From Desulfovermiculus sp041686195 (GTDB taxonomy: Bacteria > Desulfobacterota > Desulfovibrionia > Desulfovibrionales > Desulfothermaceae), in contig JAWLEI010000003.1 in NCBI GenBank assembly GCA_041686195.1, forward strand, positions 1 through 64,000: DNA of 64,000 nt, in the 5' to 3' direction. Position 1 is the first letter of the stretch, and each line of letters begins with the position of its first letter. A program made the position numbers and the translations under genes. The notes below the pieces were generated by a model. The model did not search any database. It was not told where the DNA came from and worked only from the letters and a program-made list of their open reading frames with translations. Positions 1 to 7,229 of this stretch are shown one piece after another.

Positions 1-20
1 TTTGGTCTTCCCCGGGCCGA

Positions 21-1217
21 TCAGGTGAGCAATCCTTGCTTCCATTGCTCAGATATCTTTTGGCCAATCTCATAAAAGCCTTCCAGATATTTGATACCCT
101 GCTCAAGTTCTTTTTGGGCCTTTCTTGTTCCTTCTTTGACCTCTTCAAAAATTTTGATCGCCTGTCTGTGTTGAAGGCCGCAATGATTTGTAGCGAACCG
201 CAAAAGACGTTTTTTGGTTGGCCATCTTTTGGAGCCTTCCATGGTCAGGGCCATAGTATCATTTGGAAGGTAGGCCGTAGTGGTCACGATATCGAATGTG
301 GGGGCAAGCTTGCCTCGCCTGAAGGCCGGGCTGTTATACAGAAGACAGAAATTTTTGCGGTGCGCGTCCCCGTTTCGCAGAACAACGCTTATGGCAATCA
401 TCTTGAACAGATCAGCCAGGCCTTCCCTCAGGTGTTCTTGGAAGCAGAAGTTGCCAAGAACCTTGGTGAGCTGCTCATAGCTTCCATGGTATTTTTTTGA
501 GCTTGGAAGTCCGGCCAGGACACAGAAGTCCTCAAAACCCAAGTACCTGTTTTCTTCAGTGAGATCGAACCGTTCTACCACCAGAAACTTCCCGTTCTTG
601 GAGACTTCCCAAAAAGGTGTAGGAAGGCCTGCATATTTGGCAGCCAGCAGACAAAAATGCTCATTGTAGGCCAGATGAGGATATTTTGCATCCCAGGTTT
701 TGGCGATGTGGGTTGTGGCCCGGACTGCAAGCTTGTGATCAGGACTCATTTTGGTATTCCCGGGATCCCGGACCAACACCTTGGGCTGTACTCCGGAAAC
801 ACCTGAGGCGGCAGCGTACAGGCCCAAGAGGTCTTGAAACAGGTCTTCGGCTCCGTCAAAAGTCAAGATATCCTGGATATTGTACTCAGGAATAGGCTGT
901 GTGCTTAATTGTTCCGGACCTCGATACGCAAGTCGGCCAACCTGAGATGGCCCTGTGATTTCCAAGAGTTTGAGGTCATCACAATCCGGAACGGCCTTCA
1001 TCAGGTAGTTCCGCAAGAATCCTTCAGGAAGGTTCATATCAAAAATGGGATGCAAAGAACCAGCAGGGGAGACATAGCTTTTCAAGCGGACAGGCATGGT
1101 CAGGGAAACTGATTGTTCCAGGTCCACTTCCGGGCGGTAGGTGAAAACATAATACGGTTTCCCGGCTTCCTTTTCCAAGGTCCCGGCATGGTTGTGATCA
1201 GCAAATACATGGATCAC
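21..1217 (-). CDS. hipA: HipA-family serine/threonine kinase toxin
   Basis: This is a 398-residue toxin kinase of a type II toxin-antitoxin pair. HipA kinases of this family phosphorylate aminoacyl-tRNA synthetases and cause growth arrest. The N-terminal HipA coupling domain covers roughly residues 1-110. The loop SGVQPK at 141-146 corresponds to the nucleotide-binding/autophosphorylation loop, the catalytic motif NGDAHRKNF is at 282-290, and the metal-binding Asp of PTFDIV is at about 309, so all kinase landmarks are intact. The start is GTG at 1217, preceded by GAGGAG and overlapping the hipB stop by 4 bases (GTGA), which indicates translational coupling. It is slightly shorter than E. coli HipA. 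The specific target cannot be told from sequence. Confidence 0.93.
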   Translation of the reverse strand: MIHVFADHNHAGTLEKEAGKPYYVFTYRPEVDLEQSVSLTMPVRLKSYVSPAGSLHPIFDMNLPEGFLRNYLMKAVPDCDDLKLLEITGPSQVGRLAYRGPEQLSTQPIPEYNIQDILTFDGAEDLFQDLLGLYAAASGVSGVQPKVLVRDPGNTKMSPDHKLAVRATTHIAKTWDAKYPHLAYNEHFCLLAAKYAGLPTPFWEVSKNGKFLVVERFDLTEENRYLGFEDFCVLAGLPSSKKYHGSYEQLTKVLGNFCFQEHLREGLADLFKMIAISVVLRNGDAHRKNFCLLYNSPAFRRGKLAPTFDIVTTTAYLPNDTMALTMEGSKRWPTKKRLLRFATNHCGLQHRQAIKIFEEVKEGTRKAQKELEQGIKYLEGFYEIGQKISEQWKQGLLT

Positions 1218-1459
1218 AATGCTTGCTCCTCAAGTAAATCGTCGAGCGTTGGGGGTTCTTCAGTCTCTTTGATCTCCAATGTTTTGGAGAAAAGAGCCAG
1301 GATGTTAAGCACCTTCTGTATGCCTGGATCACCTATTCCCCGCTCCAAGTTGCACACAAAGGCCCTGGAGCCCCCGACCTTCTCGGCCACCTCTGTTTGA
1401 GTCCAACCTTTTTGCTTGCGAAGGGAAGCGATGTGTTTACCAAGTTCTTGTTTGTCCAT
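1214..1459 (-). CDS. hipB: HipB-type Xre-family antitoxin
   Basis: This 81-residue protein carries an Xre/Cro helix-turn-helix over residues 4-55 (TQTEVAEKVGGSRAFVCNLERG recognised in part), then an acidic tail ending EEQAL. HipB antitoxins bind and neutralise HipA and repress their own operon. I placed the start at ATG 1459 rather than the in-frame TTG 18 bases upstream, because the promoter's -10 box ends only 7 bases before this ATG and the TTG would lie in the promoter. No Shine-Dalgarno precedes the ATG, so the message is probably leaderless. The gene overlaps hipA by 4 bases. Confidence 0.9.
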   Translation of the reverse strand: MDKQELGKHIASLRKQKGWTQTEVAEKVGGSRAFVCNLERGIGDPGIQKVLNILALFSKTLEIKETEEPPTLDDLLEEQAL

Positions 1460-1466
1460 GCACAAT

Positions 1467-1494
1467 ATTATACACAAATCATGAGAATTGTCCA
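1467..1494 (-). promoter_or_regulatory. hipBA promoter, probably giving a leaderless mRNA
   Basis: On the minus strand TGGACA (1494-1489) is followed by a 16-bp spacer and a perfect TATAAT (1472-1467). The first base of the hipB ATG (1459) lies 8 bases after the -10 box, which is where transcription would start. There is no Shine-Dalgarno sequence between promoter and ATG. Confidence 0.75.
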
Positions 1495-1877
1495 GGTGTA
1501 CATAATATATTAGGCAAGCTATGTGTTCTGCGTGGGCTTCAGGTCCTTTGCCTAGGTCAGGCGGCTGGCCGTGTTTGTGACTCCCCAGCTGTCGGCGGTC
1601 TGCAAGAGCGTGCAGGGTCTGGATACCCCGTTAGGGTGTTTGCATATCAATCCCTCCCATTCTGCGTTGGACTCTGGGGCTGGATTTCTTTTCCACCAAG
1701 GCAAGGAGGGGATGAAAAGTTTAGATAGGCCTGCCTGTCTCCATTCTTCAGCCAGCCGGCTAAGAAAGACGTTCGATTATCACAATCACTCGGCCGCTAC
1801 GGGGCATGATATTCGTAATATATCATTACCTTTAAAAAGATAATCGGAAACTCGCTGATTCTTTGACCCATACACGA
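1495..1877. other. Intergenic stretch without a convincing gene
   Basis: Nearly 400 bases lie between the divergent hipBA and RHH/RelE modules. The 90-codon plus-strand frame at 1571-1843 has no Shine-Dalgarno, no recognisable domain and low-complexity composition, so I do not call it. The only structure I see is an inverted repeat ATGATAT (1806-1812) / ATATCAT (1820-1826) about 110 bases before the antitoxin gene. Confidence 0.5.
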
Positions 1878-1906
1878 TTGATATCGAATGTATTCTTTCG
1901 TATCCT
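1878..1906 (+). promoter_or_regulatory. Putative promoter of the RHH-RelE module
   Basis: TTGATA (1878-1883), a 17-bp spacer and TATCCT (1901-1906) lie about 25 bases before the antitoxin start. The -10 box is weak and this is a consensus match only. Confidence 0.45.
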
Positions 1907-1932
1907 TCAGATAGACAATAGATGCGAGGTGT

Positions 1933-2175
1933 ATGATGTCAAAAACTGTTACCCTGAGACTGCCTGAACAGACCTACGAGCGTTTCCGCATTCTGGCCGA
2001 GCGCGAGAATCGACCCCTCTCGAACTTCATTGAGACCGCGGCTTCCCGCTATGTCGAGATGGAACAGTTCGTTGATGAGTTTGAAATGGCGGAAATCGAA
2101 GCGAATGCCGAGCTGAACCGGAGTCTGAAGCGCGGGATCAAGGACGCCAAAGCAGGACATGGACGCTTTGTCTGA
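1933..2175 (+). CDS. Ribbon-helix-helix (CopG-like) antitoxin
   Basis: This 80-residue protein starts with a ribbon-helix-helix pattern: a beta-strand TVTLRLPEQTYERF, then two helices containing LAERENRPLSNFIETAA. The charged C-terminal half is typical of the toxin-wrapping tail of RelE-type antitoxins. It would dimerise, bind the operon promoter and neutralise the downstream toxin. Two ATG codons are adjacent (1933, 1936); the upstream GCGAGGTG suits either. It overlaps the toxin gene by 17 bases, the usual coupling in such modules. The toxin partner is frameshifted, so the antitoxin may now be an orphan. Confidence 0.85.
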   Translation: MMSKTVTLRLPEQTYERFRILAERENRPLSNFIETAASRYVEMEQFVDEFEMAEIEANAELNRSLKRGIKDAKAGHGRFV

Positions 2176-2450
2176 GTTTCGGATATTCGAGACCGACGAG
2201 TTTCAGAAGAAACTCGACAAGTTCCTCGCTGGGACTTCTCGATTCGTCCAAAAGAAACTGACGGAGTATGTCTACCCCCAGCTCAGCAAGGACCCCTTTC
2301 TTGGCCCCAATATCAAGAACATCAAGGAATACGATCCCGCCACCTGGCGATATCGTATTGGCAAGTTTCCCGGTGTTCTTCATGGTCGATCAGGCTGAAT
2401 GTGTTGTTTTCATGCTTTCGGTCGATGATCGTCGTGAAGCATACAGGTAG
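2159..2450 (+). pseudogene. RelE/ParE-superfamily toxin, frameshifted
   Basis: The first frame (2159-2398) gives a RelE-like start (FRIFETDEFQKKLDKF) through to TWRYRIGKF and then ends in a non-family tail. Skipping one base in the TTTCCC run at 2366-2371 restores the expected family C-terminus, with VFFMVDQAECVVFMLSVDD as the last strands and a stop at 2448-2450, for a full product of about 96 residues. The module order (antitoxin first, overlapping) fits a ParE/RelE toxin that cleaves mRNA or poisons gyrase. The single extra C could be a real inactivating mutation, a sequencing error, or less likely a +1 slip site. The strand that is lost contributes to the active-site fold, so the 79-residue product is probably inactive. 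Confidence 0.75.
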
Positions 2451-2649
2451 AGAGCGGCCAACAAGTCGCATGTACAGCCACAAATCAAGTTCGAGTTCGG
2501 CCCTGACCAGCCCGTAACCGGTAAAGAGGGTTTAATGGTTGACGTAAATGAGCTATTCGGGAAAAACTCAAGAAGCATTATCGTACAAGACTCGTAGAGC
2601 AGTTCTGTGAACGGTGCGGGGGTTGGCCCGCAATACCTGGAGGGGGGAT

Positions 2650-3213
2650 ATGTCGCAGCAGCCAAAAGAGCAGGAGTTTGCCATTCAGAACAGGGTGTAT
2701 ACCCTGCATGCCTTGCAGGGGAAGATTCGCGAACTGGAGGGCAAAGCACCGGAGCGCAGGATTCATATTGCCAGCGGAGATACGGAGCTGGAGCTTGATA
2801 TACCCTGGCAGACAGAAGTAGACCAGGGCCATGAGATCGATCTTGTCTATGCTGTGAACAAGGATCAGCCGGAAGAAAAAAAGGCCTATTACATCTATGA
2901 TCGAGATACCGGCCAGATAGAACTGGATGATACCCATCCCAAACCGAACAAAAATATGATCCTGGCCGTGGTGGACTTTGTTCTGGTCATTATCCTGGGC
3001 CTGGCCGGAGTAAAATTGATATTTCCTCTGGTCCAGGATGATTTTCTTTGGGGTATGGGCATTGTTTTAGGCCTTATGATATTTCTCTATGTCCTGGTGA
3101 ACCTCTTGACCTATTCGTTTTTCTACAGGGACGATTTGGCCCAACGCAAAGCCATGAATCAGAAGATCAAGGAACTTGGACGTGCCTTTCATGCCCCAAG
3201 CCAGGACACATGA
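2650..3213 (+). CDS. Hypothetical membrane protein with two C-terminal transmembrane segments
   Basis: I do not recognise a family for this 187-residue protein. Residues 1-95 are soluble and charged, with short beta-like stretches (IHIASGDTELELDIPW) and a region around YYIYDRDTGQIELDD. Two hydrophobic helices follow, about residues 101-125 (MILAVVDFVLVIILGLAGVK) and 133-157, then a basic tail. The layout suggests a cytoplasmic N-terminal domain on a membrane hairpin. The start at ATG 2650 follows a strong GGAGGGGGG; an in-frame ATG 36 bases upstream lacks one. It stands alone between the toxin-antitoxin island and the tungstate operon. Confidence 0.75.
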   Translation: MSQQPKEQEFAIQNRVYTLHALQGKIRELEGKAPERRIHIASGDTELELDIPWQTEVDQGHEIDLVYAVNKDQPEEKKAYYIYDRDTGQIELDDTHPKPNKNMILAVVDFVLVIILGLAGVKLIFPLVQDDFLWGMGIVLGLMIFLYVLVNLLTYSFFYRDDLAQRKAMNQKIKELGRAFHAPSQDT

Positions 3214-3415
3214 CCTGATCCACGGTGAAAACTGTCAGCACACCATTTTTATGCATATTGAATTGAGCCAGCAGAGGAGTTTTCTCTATGTTTCGGACAT
3301 TATGTCCTTATTGGAATTTTTAATTTGTTTCGAATTTCGATATTCGAATTTCGGATTTATTAAATCAAAGGCTCCTTCATTGGTTTGATAGGACCAAGAG
3401 AATACGTCACCGAAC
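3214..3415. repeat. AT-rich palindromic intergenic stretch
   Basis: About 200 bases between convergent genes contain repeated TTCGAATTTCG-type words around 3328-3360 (TTTCGAATTTCGATATTCG and its near mirror image). They can fold into hairpins and may act as a bidirectional terminator. No reading frame is convincing here. Confidence 0.4.
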
Positions 3416-4093
3416 TTACGAATCAGAGCACTTAGTGCTCTCTGTGATTTTTCCCTTGTGTATGGACAGGACCTGATGGCTGACCTGGGCCAGCCAGTCC
3501 TGGTCGTGACTGACCACAATAAGGTTGGTGCCCCATTTTTTCCTGGCTTGAAGCATGGCCTGGCGGGTCAACTGAGTGCTTTCCAGGTCCAGATTGGAGG
3601 TCGGCTCATCCAAGAGGAGCACATCGGGCTGCAGCACGAGTCTGGAGGCCAGGGCCACCCGTTGTTTTTCCCCTCCGGAGAGCTCGTGCCATTTCCGGCG
3701 GGCGAACTGTTCCGGAGGCAGTCCGACCATATCCAGGGCTGCTGCCACTTTCTCCTCTGCCTGGTGCATCTTTCTGACTTTGAGTCCGTAGGCTACATTG
3801 CCGAAAACCGAGCGTTTGAGCAGATATGGACTTTGGGTGAGCAGAGTGATCTTACGCCTTAAGAATTCCTTTTGTGCACTTCCCTTTACCTCTCGAAATG
3901 AGACCAGTCCCTGAGTCGGGTCTTCCAAAAAGGCCAAAAGCCGGAGCAGGGTACTCTTCCCGCTCCCGTTATGCCCAGAGAGGCCCAGGATAATGTTTTC
4001 TGGGATGTCCAGATGCGGTATCTCCAGCACGCTCTGGCCAGCATAGATGACGCGAATATTTTCCAGGGTATATAGTGCACACACGCTAATCAC
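3416..4093 (-). CDS. tupC: Tungstate ABC transporter ATP-binding protein
   Basis: This is the 225-residue ATPase that powers tungstate import through TupB. It has the Walker A motif GHNGSGKST, the ABC signature LSGGEKQR, Walker B VLLLDEPTSNLD and the switch histidine in VSHDQDW. It overlaps tupB by 4 bases, the third gene of the order tupA-tupB-tupC. The TupA homolog with its TTTSTDNTG motif makes tungstate the best substrate assignment, since molybdate and sulfate systems have different binding proteins. Tungstate would serve W-dependent formate dehydrogenases or aldehyde oxidoreductases, none of which are in this window. Confidence 0.88.
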   Translation of the reverse strand: MISVCALYTLENIRVIYAGQSVLEIPHLDIPENIILGLSGHNGSGKSTLLRLLAFLEDPTQGLVSFREVKGSAQKEFLRRKITLLTQSPYLLKRSVFGNVAYGLKVRKMHQAEEKVAAALDMVGLPPEQFARRKWHELSGGEKQRVALASRLVLQPDVLLLDEPTSNLDLESTQLTRQAMLQARKKWGTNLIVVSHDQDWLAQVSHQVLSIHKGKITESTKCSDS

Positions 4094-4782
4094 TCTGTTT
4101 TCTGCCGCAAAAAGTGCAAAAAGAGATTTACTGCAAAGGCAATGCCCAGCAGGACCAGGCCCAAGGCAATGCCCATGCCGAATTGACCTTTATTGGTCTC
4201 CAGGGCAATGGCCGTAGTAATAGTCCGGGTGTGCCATTTGATGTTCCCGCCGACCATCATGGATATGCCTACTTCAGAGACAATACGGCCATAGGCGGTT
4301 ACGCCTGCGGCCAGGATGGCGAAACGGGCCTCCCAGACTGTGGACAGCATGACTTGATGTCTGCTTGCCCCCAGGGTGAGCAGGGCGTGCCGCAGACGTT
4401 CATCAGTGTGTTCAACAGCAGAGGCGGTCAAGGCAATGATAATGGGCAGGCCAAGGAGGATTTGGCCGATAGCGATTCCCGGGAGGGTGAACAGCAGGCC
4501 GAAGTCACCAAGAGGACCCTGTCTGGACACAAGGGCATAGACCAAAAGGCCGATGACCACAGTGGGAAAGGAGAGCAGGGTGTCCACCAGGAGCCTGACT
4601 CCTCTCTTGCCCGGGAAGCTGCGGTATCCGAGCAAAAAGCCGAGAGGAATGCCCAGGACCAGGCTGCCGGCAATAGACAGGGAGGATACCCGGAGGGTAA
4701 CCCAGATGGCGGAGAATGTCTGATCATCGCCGGAGATGAGAAGCTCAAGGGCTCTGATCAGACCTTGCCAGAGATAGTCCAT
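4090..4782 (-). CDS. tupB: Tungstate ABC transporter permease
   Basis: This 230-residue inner-membrane protein has five to six hydrophobic segments and the binding-protein-dependent transport (BPD_transp_1) pattern with the EAA-like loop ALLTLGASRHQVMLSTVWEARFAILAA shortened here to its core GASRHQVM. The start at ATG 4782 lies 11 bases after a GGAGG that belongs to a dispersed repeat; a longer in-frame extension would translate the repeat itself and is unlikely. It follows tupA across about 180 bases of repeat-containing sequence and overlaps tupC by 4 bases. Confidence 0.88.
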   Translation of the reverse strand: MDYLWQGLIRALELLISGDDQTFSAIWVTLRVSSLSIAGSLVLGIPLGFLLGYRSFPGKRGVRLLVDTLLSFPTVVIGLLVYALVSRQGPLGDFGLLFTLPGIAIGQILLGLPIIIALTASAVEHTDERLRHALLTLGASRHQVMLSTVWEARFAILAAGVTAYGRIVSEVGISMMVGGNIKWHTRTITTAIALETNKGQFGMGIALGLVLLGIAFAVNLFLHFLRQKTE

Positions 4783-4783
4783 A

Positions 4784-4873
4784 TTCAGCTCTGCCTCCGG
4801 CAAATCTGAAATATTTTTTTTGCACCACAGTGGGCAAAAAAAATCGGTTTGCCGGGTTGATCGAGGATGAAAA
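4784..4873 (-). repeat. Long palindromic repeat (family A), copy before tupB
   Basis: Read on the minus strand it has the family order: TTTCAT, CCGGCAAA, a T-run/A-run hairpin with GC, then CAGATTTGCCGGAGGCAGAGCTGAAT ending at the tupB ATG (only the core TTTGCCGGAGGCA matters). Its GGAGG is the only Shine-Dalgarno candidate for tupB. The T-run hairpin would also act as a partial terminator between tupA and tupB. Confidence 0.75.
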
Positions 4874-4964
4874 CCTCCTCATGGGAGCAGCGTGCAAAAA
4901 GTAAACAATTTTTTGCCATTGTTCGCTCTCGCGTTGCTTAGGCTTTGGATTTTTTAGCTCAGCC

Positions 4965-5810
4965 CTAATTTGCGTTGGGGGTAAACAGCTTTTTATTCAG
5001 CAGCATATAGCTGCCAATAGCCTCTTGCACTGGGGGCGAGGTGATCCACTCCGAAAACCTGACGGCCAGATCATATTGGACATTGGGGCAGTTATCAGGA
5101 CTTACGGCAATGACGCTGTATTGATTGAACAGGGACTTATCCCCTTCAACAAGGATATTCAAAGGCGGGTTGCCGTCATGGGAGTGGGAATATTTAATGT
5201 AGGTGCCGCGATCGGTCATGGTATACAGGTCCCGTTCGGCCGCGATGCGAAGGGTAGGCAGCATCCCTTGCCCGGTCTCCAGGTACCAGTCCTGTCCATC
5301 CGGGACCTCCAGGTCGGCTGAAATCCACAGCTGACGCTCCTTCTTGTGCGTTCCGGAGTCGTCTCCCCGGCTGGCGAATCCGGTTTCCCTTTCGGCCAAT
5401 GTGCTCATGGCTTCATCCACGTTCATTCCTGTGATTCCGGCCGGGTCGTCTTGGGGTCCGATGAGCACGAAGTCGTTATACATGACCTCCCGCCTGTCCA
5501 CTCCGTAGCCGTTTTGGACAAAGGCCTTTTCAGCAGCGGGGGCGTGGACCAGGAGAACGTCCACGTCGCAGTTGCGTCCCAACTCCAGGGCCTTGCCCGT
5601 TCCTACGGCCGTCCATTTGAGCTCAATGCCGGTATCATCTTTAAGCATGGGCCCCAGTTCGTCGAGAAGGCCGGTATTGTCCGTACTGGTGGTGGTGGCC
5701 ATCATTAAGGACTGCTCGGCCCAAGCAGTCTGGCTTGCCGGGACTCCGGTTATGCCCCAGAAAAAAACGCAGAATACAAGAATAAGAGAGCGAAAAATGC
5801 AAGATGGCAT
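4965..5810 (-). CDS. tupA: Tungstate-binding periplasmic protein
   Basis: This 281-residue solute-binding protein begins with a signal peptide (SLILVFCVFFWGITGVPA, cleavage likely near residue 32). The mature N-terminus contains TTTSTDNTG, the signature anion-binding loop of TupA proteins, and later ASRGDDSGTHKKE, another ligand-loop region. It captures tungstate in the periplasm and delivers it to TupBC. The start ATG 5810 is preceded by AAGGAG; the in-frame ATG 63 bases upstream would give a signal peptide with an atypically long N-region. A TTGACA box at 5904-5899 (minus strand) could be its -35 element, but I find no good -10. Confidence 0.92.
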   Translation of the reverse strand: MPSCIFRSLILVFCVFFWGITGVPASQTAWAEQSLMMATTTSTDNTGLLDELGPMLKDDTGIELKWTAVGTGKALELGRNCDVDVLLVHAPAAEKAFVQNGYGVDRREVMYNDFVLIGPQDDPAGITGMNVDEAMSTLAERETGFASRGDDSGTHKKERQLWISADLEVPDGQDWYLETGQGMLPTLRIAAERDLYTMTDRGTYIKYSHSHDGNPPLNILVEGDKSLFNQYSVIAVSPDNCPNVQYDLAVRFSEWITSPPVQEAIGSYMLLNKKLFTPNAN

Positions 5811-6053
5811 GAGGGCTCCTTTTGTTGACCAAGTTTGGAGCTTGTGCTTTAGATGGCAAAGATAGAAGTGCATTCAAGATGGAGCAAAACTCTATATTTG
5901 TCAACTTTGAGGAATTCTCAGGAATTATAAGAATAAAATTACAAAGAATTACTCATAGTGCCTTTAGCTTGGCTCTGTCAGGCATGCCGACTACTGTAGA
6001 GCAGCATCCTGGCATGTGAGGAAGCAGAAACAACGGGCAGAAGGAGGAGTCAG
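5811..6053. other. Upstream region of tupA
   Basis: AT-rich sequence between tupA and the regulator gene downstream on the same strand. It holds a TTGACA box (minus strand, 5904-5899) and a near-palindrome TGAGGAATTCTCA at about 5908-5920, a plausible place for tungstate-dependent control. No gene is visible apart from the tiny frame at 6054. Confidence 0.4.
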
Positions 6054-6122
6054 ATGAAAGGAATGGGTTGGACTGGTTATTCCGGCGGGTGGATGATCTT
6101 GCCGGACAGGGTGAGGTCGTAA
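6054..6122 (+). CDS. Possible 22-residue small protein (doubtful)
   Basis: A frame beginning MKGMGWTGYSGGW follows AAGGAGGAG with a 4-base gap. It runs antisense over the last codons of the regulator gene. The Shine-Dalgarno is as strong as any in the window, but there is no homology or structural support, so it may be chance. Confidence 0.2.
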   Translation: MKGMGWTGYSGGWMILPDRVRS

Positions 6123-6997
6123 CCCATCAGATCTGCGCTGAGATCGATAAATTCGGGACTGGAGAGGGTATGCAGGAAGTCCTGAATATTGGATTCAAAA
6201 AAACGTTCTTTGCTGATGAGCAGGTCGAAGCGTTCCCAGTGCATGGGGATGAAATCGAGTCCAAGCAGCCCGGCCACACTGTGAATCCCAGGGCCGCAGT
6301 CCGCACGACCGGCCAGGACATCCAGGCCCACTTCCAGATGGCGGGAAACCTCACGATCATAGCCTTTGATTTCTGAAGGGAAAAGGCCTTGCTCAGCAAG
6401 AGCCCGATCCAGCCAGTGTCTGGTACCTGTATTTAAGGAGCGATTCACCAGGCGCAGGTTCTTGCGGGCCAGGTCCTGAATAGAACTGATATGGTGAGGA
6501 TTTCCCCGGTCCACAATCAGACCCTGTTTCCGCTGGCAGAAATTGACCACAGCCGGCATGTCCTCCAGGATTGCAGCGGCTGGTCCAAAGTTGAAATCCT
6601 GGGCCTTCTCTTCAGCCATATGGCTGGTGGCCATGTGGCACAGGCCCTGGCGCAGGGTCTTGATGCCCCCCATACTTCCCAGATTTCCGAATACTGCTGT
6701 GTATGTGGGGAATTGACGCATGAACAGGCTCAAGGTTCGATCCAGGAGGATGTCGTTGCTGCCAGCGACCACAAACAAGGCTGGGGTACTGAGTGCAAGG
6801 CTCTTCTGTACCGGGTAGTTGATGGTGTTGTTTTCTATCCATTGCTGGACCAGATGCCTGGGAAAGAGCCACTTGCCGGTAACCTTTGTGGCCGGCAGGC
6901 CTTTATCGGTGATCAGCTTGTAGACGTTTTTTTCGTGGATTCCGAGCAAGGAAGCTACTTCTTTGGTGGATAAAAGTGTGGTCATAAGAGAATCCAC
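6077..6997 (-). CDS. Excisionase-type HTH regulator with periplasmic-binding-like sensor domain
   Basis: Residues 8-55 form an excisionase/MerR-like DNA-binding domain (STKEVASLLGIHEKNVYKLI, then a wing with GKWLFPRHLVQQWIE). Residues 70-300 resemble a substrate-binding-protein-like fold (PBP_like) related to the oxyanion-binding domain of molybdate sensors: VVAGSNDILLD, GSMGGIKTL, DCGPGIHSVAGLLGLDFIP. The gene lies immediately upstream of tupABC on the same strand. The likely role is control of tungstate or molybdate uptake, inferred from position and domain type. Start is ambiguous: GTG 6997 or ATG 6985, neither with a clear Shine-Dalgarno. Confidence 0.75.
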   Translation of the reverse strand: MDSLMTTLLSTKEVASLLGIHEKNVYKLITDKGLPATKVTGKWLFPRHLVQQWIENNTINYPVQKSLALSTPALFVVAGSNDILLDRTLSLFMRQFPTYTAVFGNLGSMGGIKTLRQGLCHMATSHMAEEKAQDFNFGPAAAILEDMPAVVNFCQRKQGLIVDRGNPHHISSIQDLARKNLRLVNRSLNTGTRHWLDRALAEQGLFPSEIKGYDREVSRHLEVGLDVLAGRADCGPGIHSVAGLLGLDFIPMHWERFDLLISKERFFESNIQDFLHTLSSPEFIDLSADLMGYDLTLSGKIIHPPE

Positions 6998-7175
6998 TGA
7001 TGATGGATAACAGGATGTTTGAATATGAAATTTTCAACCCAGACCCGGAAACCGGTTCTGCTTGGTCTGAGTGATCGTGAGGACCAGGCTATCTTGTAAG
7101 TTGGATGCAGGCAAGATGGGAAGGCTCCAGGAACACGGTGATTTTGTTCTCAAAGGAGAACTTATGGATCTTGTC

Positions 7176-7209
7176 CCCGGAATCCTGTCCAGATGGACAG
7201 GATTCCGGG
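7176..7209. terminator. Perfect 15-bp stem-loop downstream of the HhH gene
   Basis: CCCGGAATCCTGTCC (7176-7190) pairs perfectly with GGACAGGATTCCGGG (7195-7209) around the loop AGAT. It sits 20 bases past the stop of the minus-strand HhH gene. No T-run follows on either strand, so it may be an mRNA 3'-end stabiliser or a protein site. Confidence 0.6.
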
Positions 7210-7229
7210 TGTGGATAAGGGGCTGATGT

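Noticed and set aside
1571..1843. 90-codon frame between the toxin-antitoxin modules
   Set aside because: No Shine-Dalgarno, no domain and composition like non-coding DNA.
2456..2635. Possible integron attC site
   Set aside because: The end motifs miss the consensus by a base and I find no matching inner L boxes; kept only as a low-interest finding.
4114..4809. Long open frame on the plus strand (231 codons) opposite tupB
   Set aside because: It lies antisense to a clear permease, is rich in Gln/Gly/Glu typical of reverse-frame shadows and has no domain.
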